A DNA stretch of 5,133 nucleotides from JAQUSX01 sp035446985 (GCA_035446985.1 DAOTGG010000066.1:1-5133), one strand, 5' to 3'. Counted from the first letter of the stretch, positions 1 to 5,133 are shown. Translations and numbers: made by a program. The notes: generated from the letters alone by a model not told the origin.

Positions 1-2
1 AT

Positions 3-1445
3 TACGCGGGTTGCAGCAATATTTTTGACAATCTTATTTATTTTGAAGAAGGAAAACCGATATGCGACGGCGACAGCATCATCGTATATGCGTTTAATAA
101 AGATAATGAAAAAAGATTTTTAAACTTTTTTGTAGCGAAAGTTCCTATGGGCTTTAAGCTTGTCGGAGTAGACGCGTCAGAAATATTAAAAAACAGCAAC
201 GCCGTGTTTTCCCGCAATACGCTTTCGGTAAAAGATTTGCGCACGCAGCATAAACGGGCGGTCGTTAATCAACCGAAGATCCTTCTCGGCGTTATAGAAA
301 TAACGAATTTAAAAAATCTTGACACGATGTTCGGCAGAGTTTTTTCCGAAAAAGTATACGATATCGTATGTAAAAGAATAAGAAAACGTTTTGGAAAGGT
401 ATACGAAATTCCCGGCGACCGAATGGAAATTTTCTTGGAAGACGCGAAAGAAATCGATTACACGGTAAAAGACTTGTTGGCGATAATGGACGGCTTTAAC
501 CAAGCGGGATTTGTCGACGAAAATTTGGTCAACATAAACTGCAAGGCGGGGTTTGCGGTATGCGATTCCGTTATGCAGGATAAGTCGTACGAATATTTGG
601 ATATCTGCGCTAACGCGGCGTTAAAACGCGCATTAAATGAAGAAAGAATAAATTATTACGTTTATCATGAATCGCAAAAAAAGCTGTACCTCAAAATGAT
701 GGACAAAAACTGGGATATAAAAGCTATGCTACAGGCAAACAGTTTTGAAATGGAATTTCAGCCGCAGTTTTATTTCGATTCTAAAAAACCTTACGGTTAT
801 GAAGCGTTGTTCCGTATAAAAAAAGCGCTGAGTCTTGAAGTAGACATTTTTAAGCTTATTACGTACGCGGAGCGCACGGGCAATATGATACTGCTTGGAG
901 AATTTATTTTTAACGAAGGTATGAAATTCGCCCAAAGCATAAAAGGCAAAGGCGCGCACGTATCGCTTAACGTTTCGCCCGTACAGTTAATGCAAGCGGG
1001 TTTTGTGGATTCGTTTTTGAAAATTTATTCGCAATATAAGCTTGAACCGAACTCGATAAGCATAGAAATAACCGAATCGTTTTTGATGACAAACTTTGAC
1101 GAAATGTTAAAAAAGCTTTATTTACTGGAACAAAACGGAATAGATATTCATCTTGACGATTTTGGCTTGTCGTATTCGTCACTGTTATATTTAAAAAAAC
1201 TCCCCATTTCCGCCATAAAAATAGATAAAGAGTTTATTACTGATATAGAGAATAACACTTATAGCAGAGCTATTACGAAAACGATTATAGATATTACAAA
1301 ACAGCTTGGATTGCTTTGTATTTCCGAAGGAATAGAAACGGAAGAACAAAAACAAATACTTCAAAATTTGGGTTGCGACGTTATCCAAGGATATTTGACT
1401 GGAAAAGCGATGCCCGCTGACGATGCAAGGAGACTGCTGGAATGA
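3..1445 (+). CDS. EAL-domain c-di-GMP phosphodiesterase with degenerate GGDEF domain (5' partial)
   Basis: The reading frame is open from the left edge, so the gene starts before the window; 480 residues are visible. The first in-frame ATG (147) has no convincing ribosome binding site and would cut into the protein, so I do not take it as the start. Residues about 95-225 are GGDEF-like, but the GGDEF signature is replaced by P-G-D-R-M (137-141), so cyclase activity is unlikely. Residues about 245-480 form an EAL domain with all the signatures I can check: E-A-L-F-R (E267), N323 in LNVSP, E355 in EITES, D385-D386 in DDFG, K406 in IKID, E442 in SEGIET and Q462 in QGY. In this family these residues bind metal and substrate and hydrolyse c-di-GMP to pGpG, so activity is inferred. 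The first 90 visible residues may belong to a sensor domain I cannot name; no membrane segment is visible. The stop overlaps the next start (ATGA), which implies translational coupling. Confidence 0.92.
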   Translation, partial: YAGCSNIFDNLIYFEEGKPICDGDSIIVYAFNKDNEKRFLNFFVAKVPMGFKLVGVDASEILKNSNAVFSRNTLSVKDLRTQHKRAVVNQPKILLGVIEITNLKNLDTMFGRVFSEKVYDIVCKRIRKRFGKVYEIPGDRMEIFLEDAKEIDYTVKDLLAIMDGFNQAGFVDENLVNINCKAGFAVCDSVMQDKSYEYLDICANAALKRALNEERINYYVYHESQKKLYLKMMDKNWDIKAMLQANSFEMEFQPQFYFDSKKPYGYEALFRIKKALSLEVDIFKLITYAERTGNMILLGEFIFNEGMKFAQSIKGKGAHVSLNVSPVQLMQAGFVDSFLKIYSQYKLEPNSISIEITESFLMTNFDEMLKKLYLLEQNGIDIHLDDFGLSYSSLLYLKKLPISAIKIDKEFITDIENNTYSRAITKTIIDITKQLGLLCISEGIETEEQKQILQNLGCDVIQGYLTGKAMPADDARRLLE

Positions 1446-2914
1446 AAAATTTACAAATGATGTTTTTCTTTATGATAGATTACAATACCGCGCTGTTATT
1501 TGTGGGTATATTTATCGTAGTCGCTTTGGTTATGATTGTTTTTATGATACGCGGGGTAAAAAGGGACAGAAAAAAAATTATGCAGTCTTTGGCTACAAAA
1601 GACACTATGTCGCCGGAGATTTTTCAGCAACTGATATATAGAGCGTACGAAAAAGCAAACAAAAAAACAAAATTTACTTTATATTACATGAAACTTATCG
1701 ACGTTCCCGACATTATTACGACGTTCGGCAAAGAAGTTTATGACGACGCTATGGACAAACTTATCACAAGACTGGAAAACACTTTTCCCTGGAGCGTAAA
1801 AACGTGTAAGTATGCCGAAGATATCATAGCGATATTTACAACGGAACCGATGACCGTCAAAGAAACGAAAGACCATGCGGAATATATAGCGTTTGAAGCG
1901 AAAAAAGTTCACGTAGTGGCGGCAAATCTGCGCTTTGCCATAAGTTTCAATATCGGCGTAAACGAAAAAAACGAATTTAACAAAACTCCCGAGGAATTTT
2001 GGCAAAACGTGGAGATAGCTCTTGAAGCCGCTGTGAAAGCGGGCGAAAACACGTACGCCGTATATTCGTCAGAATTAACAAACAGAGAAACGGAAGAATA
2101 CAAGTTTTATCAGGAAGTAAAGCGCGGAATAGAAGAAAAAGAATTCGAGCTTTACTATCAGCCGATAGTCGATTTGAAAACAAAAGAAGTAGTCGCTTAT
2201 GAAAGCCTTTTAAGATGGAATCATAAAACGTTAGGCGTTTTGCCGCCATCGAAGTATTTAAACATCATCGAGCAGTCGGGCGATATTATTTGGGTTGGAG
2301 CCTGGGCTTTTGAAGAGCTGGCGAAGCAATATGTGGTGATGAGTCAAAAAAATTCGTCAAAAAAATTATTGATGGCGATGAACTTATCTTTCAAGCAGGT
2401 AATGAGCGACACGCTTATAAATGATTTTCGCAGAATAGCGAAAAAATATCATATCTCAACGGATTGTTTTTGTTTCGAAATTAATGATTTAGCCGACATA
2501 AACAAAAACGACGCGTTTAAAAATACCGTTATGAAATACAGACAGGCGGGATTTTTGATTGCGGTAGACAGTTACGGACTGGAAGCAAACTCAATTACGT
2601 TATTTGAAAAAATGGACATTGACGTAATAAAACTCGATCAGGATTTTCTTATCAGAGCGGAAAACAGTTTTCTCTTGGGAAATCTTATGAGTATGCTGAA
2701 TAAATACGCGGAAAAGAAAAATACAATGCTTATAGAAGAGCGGGTGGAAACNNNNNNNNNNNNNNNNNNNNNNNNNNNNNNNNNNNNNNNNNNNNNNNNN
2801 NNNNNNNNNNNNNNNNNNNNNNNNNNNNNNNNNNNNNNNNNNNNNNNNNNNCAAAAGGGAAAAAAAGGTATTTTTTTCGAAAAACCGATTGACACCGCAA
2901 GTGTGGAATGCTAG
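1442..2914 (+). CDS. Membrane-anchored GGDEF-EAL protein with degenerate motifs, interrupted by an assembly gap
   Basis: The start ATG overlaps the previous stop (ATGA) and has AAGGAG at 1427-1432, 9 nt upstream. Residues 17-36 form one hydrophobic helix followed by R/K-rich residues, so the catalytic-type domains should be cytoplasmic. Residues about 75-205 are GGDEF-like with the signature replaced by Y-A-E-D-I (124-128). The EAL domain starts near residue 235 and keeps E254 (E-S-L-L-R), N314, E346, K397 and E433. However, DDFG reads D-S-Y-G (376-379), losing one of the two metal-binding aspartates, and EGVET reads E-R-V-E-T. After the gap the C-terminus has K-G-I-F-F-E-K-P, where QG-x-x-x-x-KP is expected, so the catalytic Gln also seems replaced by Lys. 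I infer a pseudo-phosphodiesterase, perhaps a c-di-GMP receptor or partner of gene 1. Only 437 + 20 residues are real sequence, and frame across the gap is supported only by the EAL-like tail. Confidence 0.85.
   Translation: MKNLQMMFFFMIDYNTALLFVGIFIVVALVMIVFMIRGVKRDRKKIMQSLATKDTMSPEIFQQLIYRAYEKANKKTKFTLYYMKLIDVPDIITTFGKEVYDDAMDKLITRLENTFPWSVKTCKYAEDIIAIFTTEPMTVKETKDHAEYIAFEAKKVHVVAANLRFAISFNIGVNEKNEFNKTPEEFWQNVEIALEAAVKAGENTYAVYSSELTNRETEEYKFYQEVKRGIEEKEFELYYQPIVDLKTKEVVAYESLLRWNHKTLGVLPPSKYLNIIEQSGDIIWVGAWAFEELAKQYVVMSQKNSSKKLLMAMNLSFKQVMSDTLINDFRRIAKKYHISTDCFCFEINDLADINKNDAFKNTVMKYRQAGFLIAVDSYGLEANSITLFEKMDIDVIKLDQDFLIRAENSFLLGNLMSMLNKYAEKKNTMLIEERVEXXXXXXXXXXXXXXXXXXXXXXXXXXXXXXXXXXQKGKKGIFFEKPIDTASVEC
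2752..2851. other. Assembly gap (100 N) inside gene 2
   Basis: Exactly 100 N is a common placeholder for a gap of unknown size. Aligned by eye to the EAL domain of gene 1, which has 15 residues between the E-T of EGIET and the QGY motif, only about 11 residues (about 34 nt) should be missing. The sequence right after the gap has A7 and T7 homopolymers. The gap length and frame are therefore not reliable. Confidence 0.95.
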
Positions 2915-2917
2915 TAT
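2889..2917 (+). promoter_or_regulatory. Sigma-A-like promoter for the riboswitch leader
   Basis: A perfect TTGACA (2889-2894) is followed by a 17-bp spacer and TAGTAT (2912-2917), preceded by TG (2909-2910) as an extended -10. The expected transcription start is near 2924, just upstream of the aptamer. The -35 lies within the codons for I-D-T of gene 2 and the -10 overlaps its TAG stop, so this promoter is embedded in the end of the upstream gene. Spacing and match are good; activity is inferred. Confidence 0.75.
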
Positions 2918-2926
2918 TTAAAATAC
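2914..2926. repeat. 13-bp odd-centred palindrome at the -10/start site
   Basis: GTATTT (2914-2919) and AAATAC (2921-2926) are perfect reverse complements around a single A. The element overlaps the -10 and the expected transcription start. It could be a repressor operator, but AT-rich DNA gives such palindromes by chance. Confidence 0.4.
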
Positions 2927-2937
2927 ATAGTTGTAAA

Positions 2938-3016
2938 AAGCAAACTGCGTGAAAGCGCGGGACGCAAAACTAATAGGAGCTAAGTCTTATTTTATAAGAT
3001 ATGCCAGCCAGTTGCC
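2938..3016 (+). promoter_or_regulatory. Cyclic-di-GMP-I riboswitch aptamer (GEMM-I)
   Basis: The conserved GEMM-I elements occur in order: GCAAAC (2940-2945); a 6-bp stem CTGCGT/GCGCGG (2945-2950 with 2955-2960, two G-U pairs) capped by a GAAA tetraloop (2951-2954); GGGACGCAAA (2959-2968); CTAAG (2980-2984); a hairpin TCTTAT-TTT-ATAAGA (2985-2999); GCCAG (3003-3007); and GTTGCC (3011-3016). GCAA (2940-2943) faces TTGC (3012-3015). By alignment to the Vibrio Vc2 aptamer, G2940 and C3015 occupy the positions that contact the two guanines of c-di-GMP; I rely on memory for that numbering. The G favours c-di-GMP over the cGAMP-binding variants. Oddity: the next outer pair is A2939 with C3016, so the closing P1 helix is weak. 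It lies in the leader of genes 3 and 4. Confidence 0.95.
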
Positions 3017-3223
3017 AATGTTTATATTTTTTAAAGGGCAAATAATTGCGTTTTAATTTATGAGGCAGCCTATTTTTAGTTAAGTCCCTAAACGCGTCAG
3101 CAGTTTTTAATATCGTTCGCCTTTTATATGCGCGATGAAAAATGATACTAAAGATAGCTGTTTTTTTTCTAGAGCAAAGACAGAAAAGCCAAAAACTATT
3201 TTTATTTTCAAGGAGTAAAAGCG
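3017..3223 (+). other. Riboswitch expression platform / 5' leader of gene 3
   Basis: About 200 nt between aptamer and start codon hold no credible coding frame. The aptamer's 3' strand has two competing partners: TTGCC (3012-3016) can pair with GGCAA (3037-3041), and GTTGCC (3011-3016) can pair with GGCAGC (3064-3069, one G-U). The second pairing is followed by CTATTTTTAG. A further aptamer segment, GGGAC (2959-2963), is complementary to GTCCC (3084-3088). Such pairings are what a ligand-gated switch needs, but I cannot tell which one forms. A T8 tract lies near the end of the leader. The gene 3 ribosome binding site at 3210-3215 (AAGGAG) is far from the aptamer and not obviously sequestered, which favours transcriptional over translational control. 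Confidence 0.6.
3098..3168 (+). terminator. Candidate intrinsic terminator in the riboswitch leader
   Basis: An imperfect long hairpin ends in eight T residues (3161-3168). Pairs seen are CAGC/GCTG (3098-3101 with 3157-3160), TTTTT/AAAAA (3104-3108 with 3138-3142), ATCG/CGAT (3112-3115 with 3133-3136) and CGC/GCG (3118-3120 with 3130-3132). The base of the stem is short and the 3' arm has a large unpaired stretch, so the hairpin is not a textbook one. The T8 tract between a riboswitch and its gene is the main support. Confidence 0.45.
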
Positions 3224-3949
3224 ATGAATTGGGTAAACCGTATTAGACTTATGCAAGTATCAAAGATAGCGATAGTTGTCTGCGTTATACTTTCCACCGT
3301 GCTTGCTGGGTTTACGATTTACGGCGAAAAAGTAGGAAGCTTCGTTATCGATACTGTAGAAGACAGTCCCAATATCAGCATAGCTTTAAGCGAGTACGAA
3401 GACCTTTCGCATCAAACCGATAGACTGGCGGTAAAAGGGCTGGAAGACCAGCGTGATACCACTTTTTACGATATTCCCTACGATATTTCCCGCGGCATAG
3501 GTATGAAAACCGACACCGTTTTCCGCAGATACATAGCTCACAGTTTTTATGTAGTAAACAACTCCACCATGGCGGTCGACCTTTTTATCAATATGAGTAT
3601 CACGGCGATTGAAAAAGACGTCGACAGCGCGGTCAGAGTGGAAATTATTTACGGAGACGATTACCAAGGCTCAATCTACGCCAAGTGGCAGGAAGAACAA
3701 GACAGCGAAGGAATATGGGTAGACAAACTTGAAAACGGCGAAAGAGTGCCGGAAACCGATCCCGACGCAGGCGAAACGGTAATGTTTCTTTCCGACAGCC
3801 TGATATTCCAAGATACTGTAAACGAATTGCAGGCGGGCGACGCGCTGAAAATCACCATTGTAGTTTGGCTTGAAGGATGGGACGAGCAATGCGTGGACGA
3901 TATCTACGGCGGCGCGATAAGAATGGTGATGAACATAAAAGCGTATTAA
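3224..3949 (+). CDS. Secreted TasA/camelysin-like surface protein with SipW-type signal region
   Basis: 241 residues. ATG at 3224 has AAGGAG at 3210-3215, 8 nt upstream. The N-terminus has R6 and R8, then a hydrophobic helix (about 15-28) ending in V-L-A-G-F-T (A28), close to the A-x-F-T junction of SipW-processed exports. Cleavage after A28 is likely but an uncleaved anchor is possible. The body has Y-I-A-H-S-F-Y (103-109), resembling the YxAYxFYxxN strand I recall from TasA-like clostridial proteins, and an acidic D/E-rich middle. The C-terminus has V-V-W-L-E-G-W-D-E-Q-C-V-D-D (213-226), then a G-G and a final strand. After cleavage the only Cys would be C223. In this broad class TasA forms extracellular biofilm fibres; a matrix or surface role here is inference. 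It is the first gene after the c-di-GMP riboswitch and is probably co-transcribed with gene 4, 50 bp downstream. No SipW-type peptidase gene is in the window. Confidence 0.82.
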   Translation: MNWVNRIRLMQVSKIAIVVCVILSTVLAGFTIYGEKVGSFVIDTVEDSPNISIALSEYEDLSHQTDRLAVKGLEDQRDTTFYDIPYDISRGIGMKTDTVFRRYIAHSFYVVNNSTMAVDLFINMSITAIEKDVDSAVRVEIIYGDDYQGSIYAKWQEEQDSEGIWVDKLENGERVPETDPDAGETVMFLSDSLIFQDTVNELQAGDALKITIVVWLEGWDEQCVDDIYGGAIRMVMNIKAY

Positions 3950-3958
3950 AAGTATTTT

Positions 3959-3975
3959 ACTTTTATATAAAAAGT
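3959..3975 (+). repeat. AT-rich hairpin between genes 3 and 4
   Basis: ACTTTT (3959-3964) and AAAAGT (3970-3975) are complementary around a 5-nt loop. It is followed by TTTAAT, not a proper T tract, and is too weak to be called a terminator. It could act as an mRNA processing or stability element that sets the ratio of the two proteins; that is speculation. Confidence 0.3.
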
Positions 3976-3983
3976 TTAATAAG

Positions 3984-3990
3984 AAAGGGG
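3984..3990 (+). promoter_or_regulatory. Ribosome binding site that fixes the gene 4 start
   Basis: AAAGGGG lies 9 nt before ATG 4000. The frame is open further upstream, with an ATG at 3877 inside gene 3, but this site and the signal peptide that begins right after ATG 4000 show that 4000 is the true start. Confidence 0.8.
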
Positions 3991-3999
3991 TTAAAAAAA

Positions 4000-5016
4000 A
4001 TGAAAGGAACAAGAAAATTACTCATTTCGGTAATCGCATTAGTAGTTACCCTTGCGATGGCCGTTACGAGTACATACGCATGGTTCACGACCAACCCATA
4101 CGTTACAGTAGAAGGGTTTAAAGTAAATGTAAAAACACAGGAAGACGAAGGTTTGTTCATAAAATTGGACGAAATAGTTATGGAGTACAGTACCGGATTA
4201 ACAGCTGAGCAAATCGCTAACGCCATAAAAGCAAATAATACGGGCAGCCTACCCTCTTTGGATCCTCTTACGTCAATGGATGGCACAACACTTATGAGTT
4301 CGAATAAAGTTATAACGCCCGATGATCCCGCAATAGAAGCTGGGGATTTAGTTGCCGCTACTCCCGGCCAATATGCTAAATTTACTCTGATGTTTAGATC
4401 AACTAAACCCGGCGTAGTTATTCTGTTGTCAAGTATAGACGCAACTACGGGACTTTCCACTATATTATCTAATGAAAGCGGAACTACCCAAGGCGGAACA
4501 TTCACAGCTTGGGACTTCAATACCGCAGATGGTACTGTAGGTATAACAAGAGATGAACTTTTAAGTCATCCGAGCTCTTACCAGCTTACGCTTCCAGCCG
4601 AGCTTACTGCGAGCGGTGACCCTGTAAATATCAGGGCAGCTAATGCAGCGAGAGTTACTTTTGACAGTCAAACTGCAGGGGATCAAACCGTTGTTTGGGG
4701 ACCCAACGCATACAAAGATGCTATTCAAACGAGTTATTATCAAAATGTGTACGGATGGACGGTATCTCTACCTGCTGACTATAAAGGCGTAGGTACAATA
4801 ACAAACGACGTAATTTTAGGCGAACAAACAGGCACTACTGTAGATAATGCGGCAACATCCACGATTATTTGTACTCTTACTCAAAACGGTTCTTTTTATG
4901 AAGCTTCCGTTGTTGTATATGTATGGCTTGACGGTAACGACGGCTCTTGTATCAATACCATTGCTGGCGATTCATTTACAATAGACATGCAGTTCAGACG
5001 TATAAATGCTCAGTAA
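4000..5016 (+). CDS. Secreted Thr/Ser-rich surface protein with SipW-type signal peptide
   Basis: 338 residues. The N-terminus is a classic signal peptide: K2, R5 and K6, a hydrophobic core 7-22, then T-S-T-Y-A-W-F-T (23-30), with likely cleavage after A27. The T-Y-A-[W/F]-F-[T/S] junction is typical of substrates of SipW-like signal peptidases. The mature part is rich in Thr, Ser, Gly, Ala and Asn with few charged residues, as in fibrous or exposed surface proteins. The C-terminus has V-Y-V-W-L-D-G-N-D-G-S-C-I-N (306-319), then a final strand ending in basic residues. This matches the W-L-E-G-W-D-E-Q-C motif of gene 3, so the two probably share a C-terminal fold. C291 and C317 are the only Cys and could form a disulphide. 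I infer a major subunit of an extracellular matrix or filament, with gene 3 as a minor or accessory subunit; this is unproven. Ala codons differ from gene 3 (about 4 of 31 are GCG here versus 9 of 14 there), which may reflect high expression or a separate origin. Confidence 0.8.
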   Translation: MKGTRKLLISVIALVVTLAMAVTSTYAWFTTNPYVTVEGFKVNVKTQEDEGLFIKLDEIVMEYSTGLTAEQIANAIKANNTGSLPSLDPLTSMDGTTLMSSNKVITPDDPAIEAGDLVAATPGQYAKFTLMFRSTKPGVVILLSSIDATTGLSTILSNESGTTQGGTFTAWDFNTADGTVGITRDELLSHPSSYQLTLPAELTASGDPVNIRAANAARVTFDSQTAGDQTVVWGPNAYKDAIQTSYYQNVYGWTVSLPADYKGVGTITNDVILGEQTGTTVDNAATSTIICTLTQNGSFYEASVVVYVWLDGNDGSCINTIAGDSFTIDMQFRRINAQ

Positions 5017-5032
5017 TTTGATATTAGCAAAT

Positions 5033-5053
5033 AATGACAAACGGTCATTTTTT
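5033..5053 (+). terminator. Likely rho-independent terminator after gene 4
   Basis: AATGAC (5033-5038) pairs with GTCATT (5044-5049) around a 5-nt loop and runs into T residues up to 5053. The stem is only 6 bp and AT-rich, so it may be leaky. It lies 16 nt after the stop of gene 4 and just before a new promoter, which is the expected place for the operon end. Confidence 0.55.
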
Positions 5054-5065
5054 GGGAAAAGGTAC

Positions 5066-5093
5066 TTCACAACAAAATTTATTGTGATATAAT
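5066..5093 (+). promoter_or_regulatory. Sigma-A-like promoter for a gene beyond the window
   Basis: TTCACA (5066-5071; one mismatch to TTGACA), a 16-bp spacer, then a consensus TATAAT (5088-5093) with an extended TGA just before it. Transcription should start near 5100 and run rightward out of the window. No coding region is visible in the remaining 40 bases. Confidence 0.75.
5067..5087. promoter_or_regulatory. Inverted repeat across the downstream promoter, candidate operator
   Basis: TCACAA (5067-5072) and TTGTGA (5082-5087) are perfect reverse complements 9 bp apart. One arm covers the -35 and the other overlaps the extended -10, so a dimeric regulator bound here would block RNA polymerase. 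It could also be chance, since the -35 and TG elements constrain these bases. Confidence 0.4.
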
Positions 5094-5133
5094 CTAAATT
5101 GGACATTTGCTTGGAATTTAAGGCAAACAAAGT

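Noticed and set aside
147..149. ATG as start of the first EAL gene
   Set aside because: No Shine-Dalgarno sequence precedes it and the frame stays open to the window edge, so the gene is truncated by the window.
1423..1641. 72-codon plus-strand frame overlapping the junction of genes 1 and 2
   Set aside because: It overlaps two well-supported genes in another frame and resembles no protein.
2938..3016. cGAMP-sensing (GEMM-Ib) variant of the riboswitch
   Set aside because: The base before CAAAC is G, which fits the c-di-GMP class; the variant is expected to have A there. This rests on remembered numbering.
3038..3054. GCAA/TTGC hairpin followed by GTTTT as a terminator
   Set aside because: A 4-bp stem with an interrupted T tract is too weak on its own; kept only as part of the leader's alternative pairing.
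3140..3150. GATACT as a -10 of a separate promoter for gene 3
   Set aside because: No acceptable -35 lies 16-18 bp upstream.
3877..3999. Upstream ATG start for gene 4 inside gene 3
   Set aside because: It would add 41 basic residues before a clear signal peptide and has no good ribosome binding site; ATG 4000 has AAAGGGG at 9 nt.
3963..4520. Long minus-strand open frame opposite gene 4
   Set aside because: It mirrors a gene with a signal peptide and conserved C-terminal motif on the plus strand; no ribosome binding site or motif supports it.
5106..5127. Bulged hairpin TTTGCTT/AAGGCAAA near the right edge
   Set aside because: Real complementarity, but with one bulge and no T tract it cannot be assigned a role; it may be an alternative fold of a leader that continues outside the window.
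1..5133. CRISPR arrays, tRNA/rRNA genes, insertion sequences
   Set aside because: No regularly spaced repeats, cloverleaf-type sequence, transposase-like protein or flanking terminal repeats were seen.

Overview
The window is a plus-strand-only block of AT-rich bacterial DNA. It looks like a Gram-positive, Clostridia-like member of the Bacillota, probably from a metagenome assembly. The reasons are strong AAGGAG-type ribosome binding sites, a cyclic-di-GMP class I (GEMM-I) riboswitch, and secreted proteins with the A-x-F-T signal-peptide junction typical of SipW/TasA-type exports. A run of exactly 100 N inside the second gene marks a scaffold gap.

Layout: (1) positions 3-1445 hold the 3' part of a gene for a degenerate-GGDEF plus intact-EAL protein, a likely c-di-GMP phosphodiesterase whose start lies before the window. 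(2) Positions 1442-2914 hold a second, membrane-anchored GGDEF-EAL protein, coupled to the first by an ATGA overlap. Several signature residues are lost in both of its domains, so it looks like a pseudo-enzyme. (3) The last codons of gene 2 contain a good sigma-A-like promoter (TTGACA, 17 bp, TGC-TAGTAT). It opens a leader of about 300 nt that starts with a clear c-di-GMP-I riboswitch aptamer (about 2938-3016) and continues with U-tract hairpins. (4) Genes 3 (3224-3949) and 4 (4000-5016) follow as an apparent operon. Both encode secreted or surface proteins with an A-x-F-T signal junction and a C-terminal W-L-[E/D]-G-x-D-x-x-C motif, resembling TasA/camelysin-type matrix proteins. (5) After gene 4 come a short terminator-like hairpin and a new promoter (TTCACA, 16 bp, TGA-TATAAT) bracketed by an inverted repeat. 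The window ends 11 bases after the start of GGCAAAC, the opening motif of a GEMM-I aptamer, so a second riboswitch may begin at the edge.

Taken together, the region reads as a self-contained c-di-GMP module: enzymes or pseudo-enzymes that set or sense c-di-GMP lie directly upstream of a c-di-GMP riboswitch that should control export of two putative extracellular matrix/fibre proteins. The riboswitch and EAL assignments are strong. The TasA-like assignment rests on motifs. The sign of regulation (ON or OFF) cannot be fixed by reading alone.
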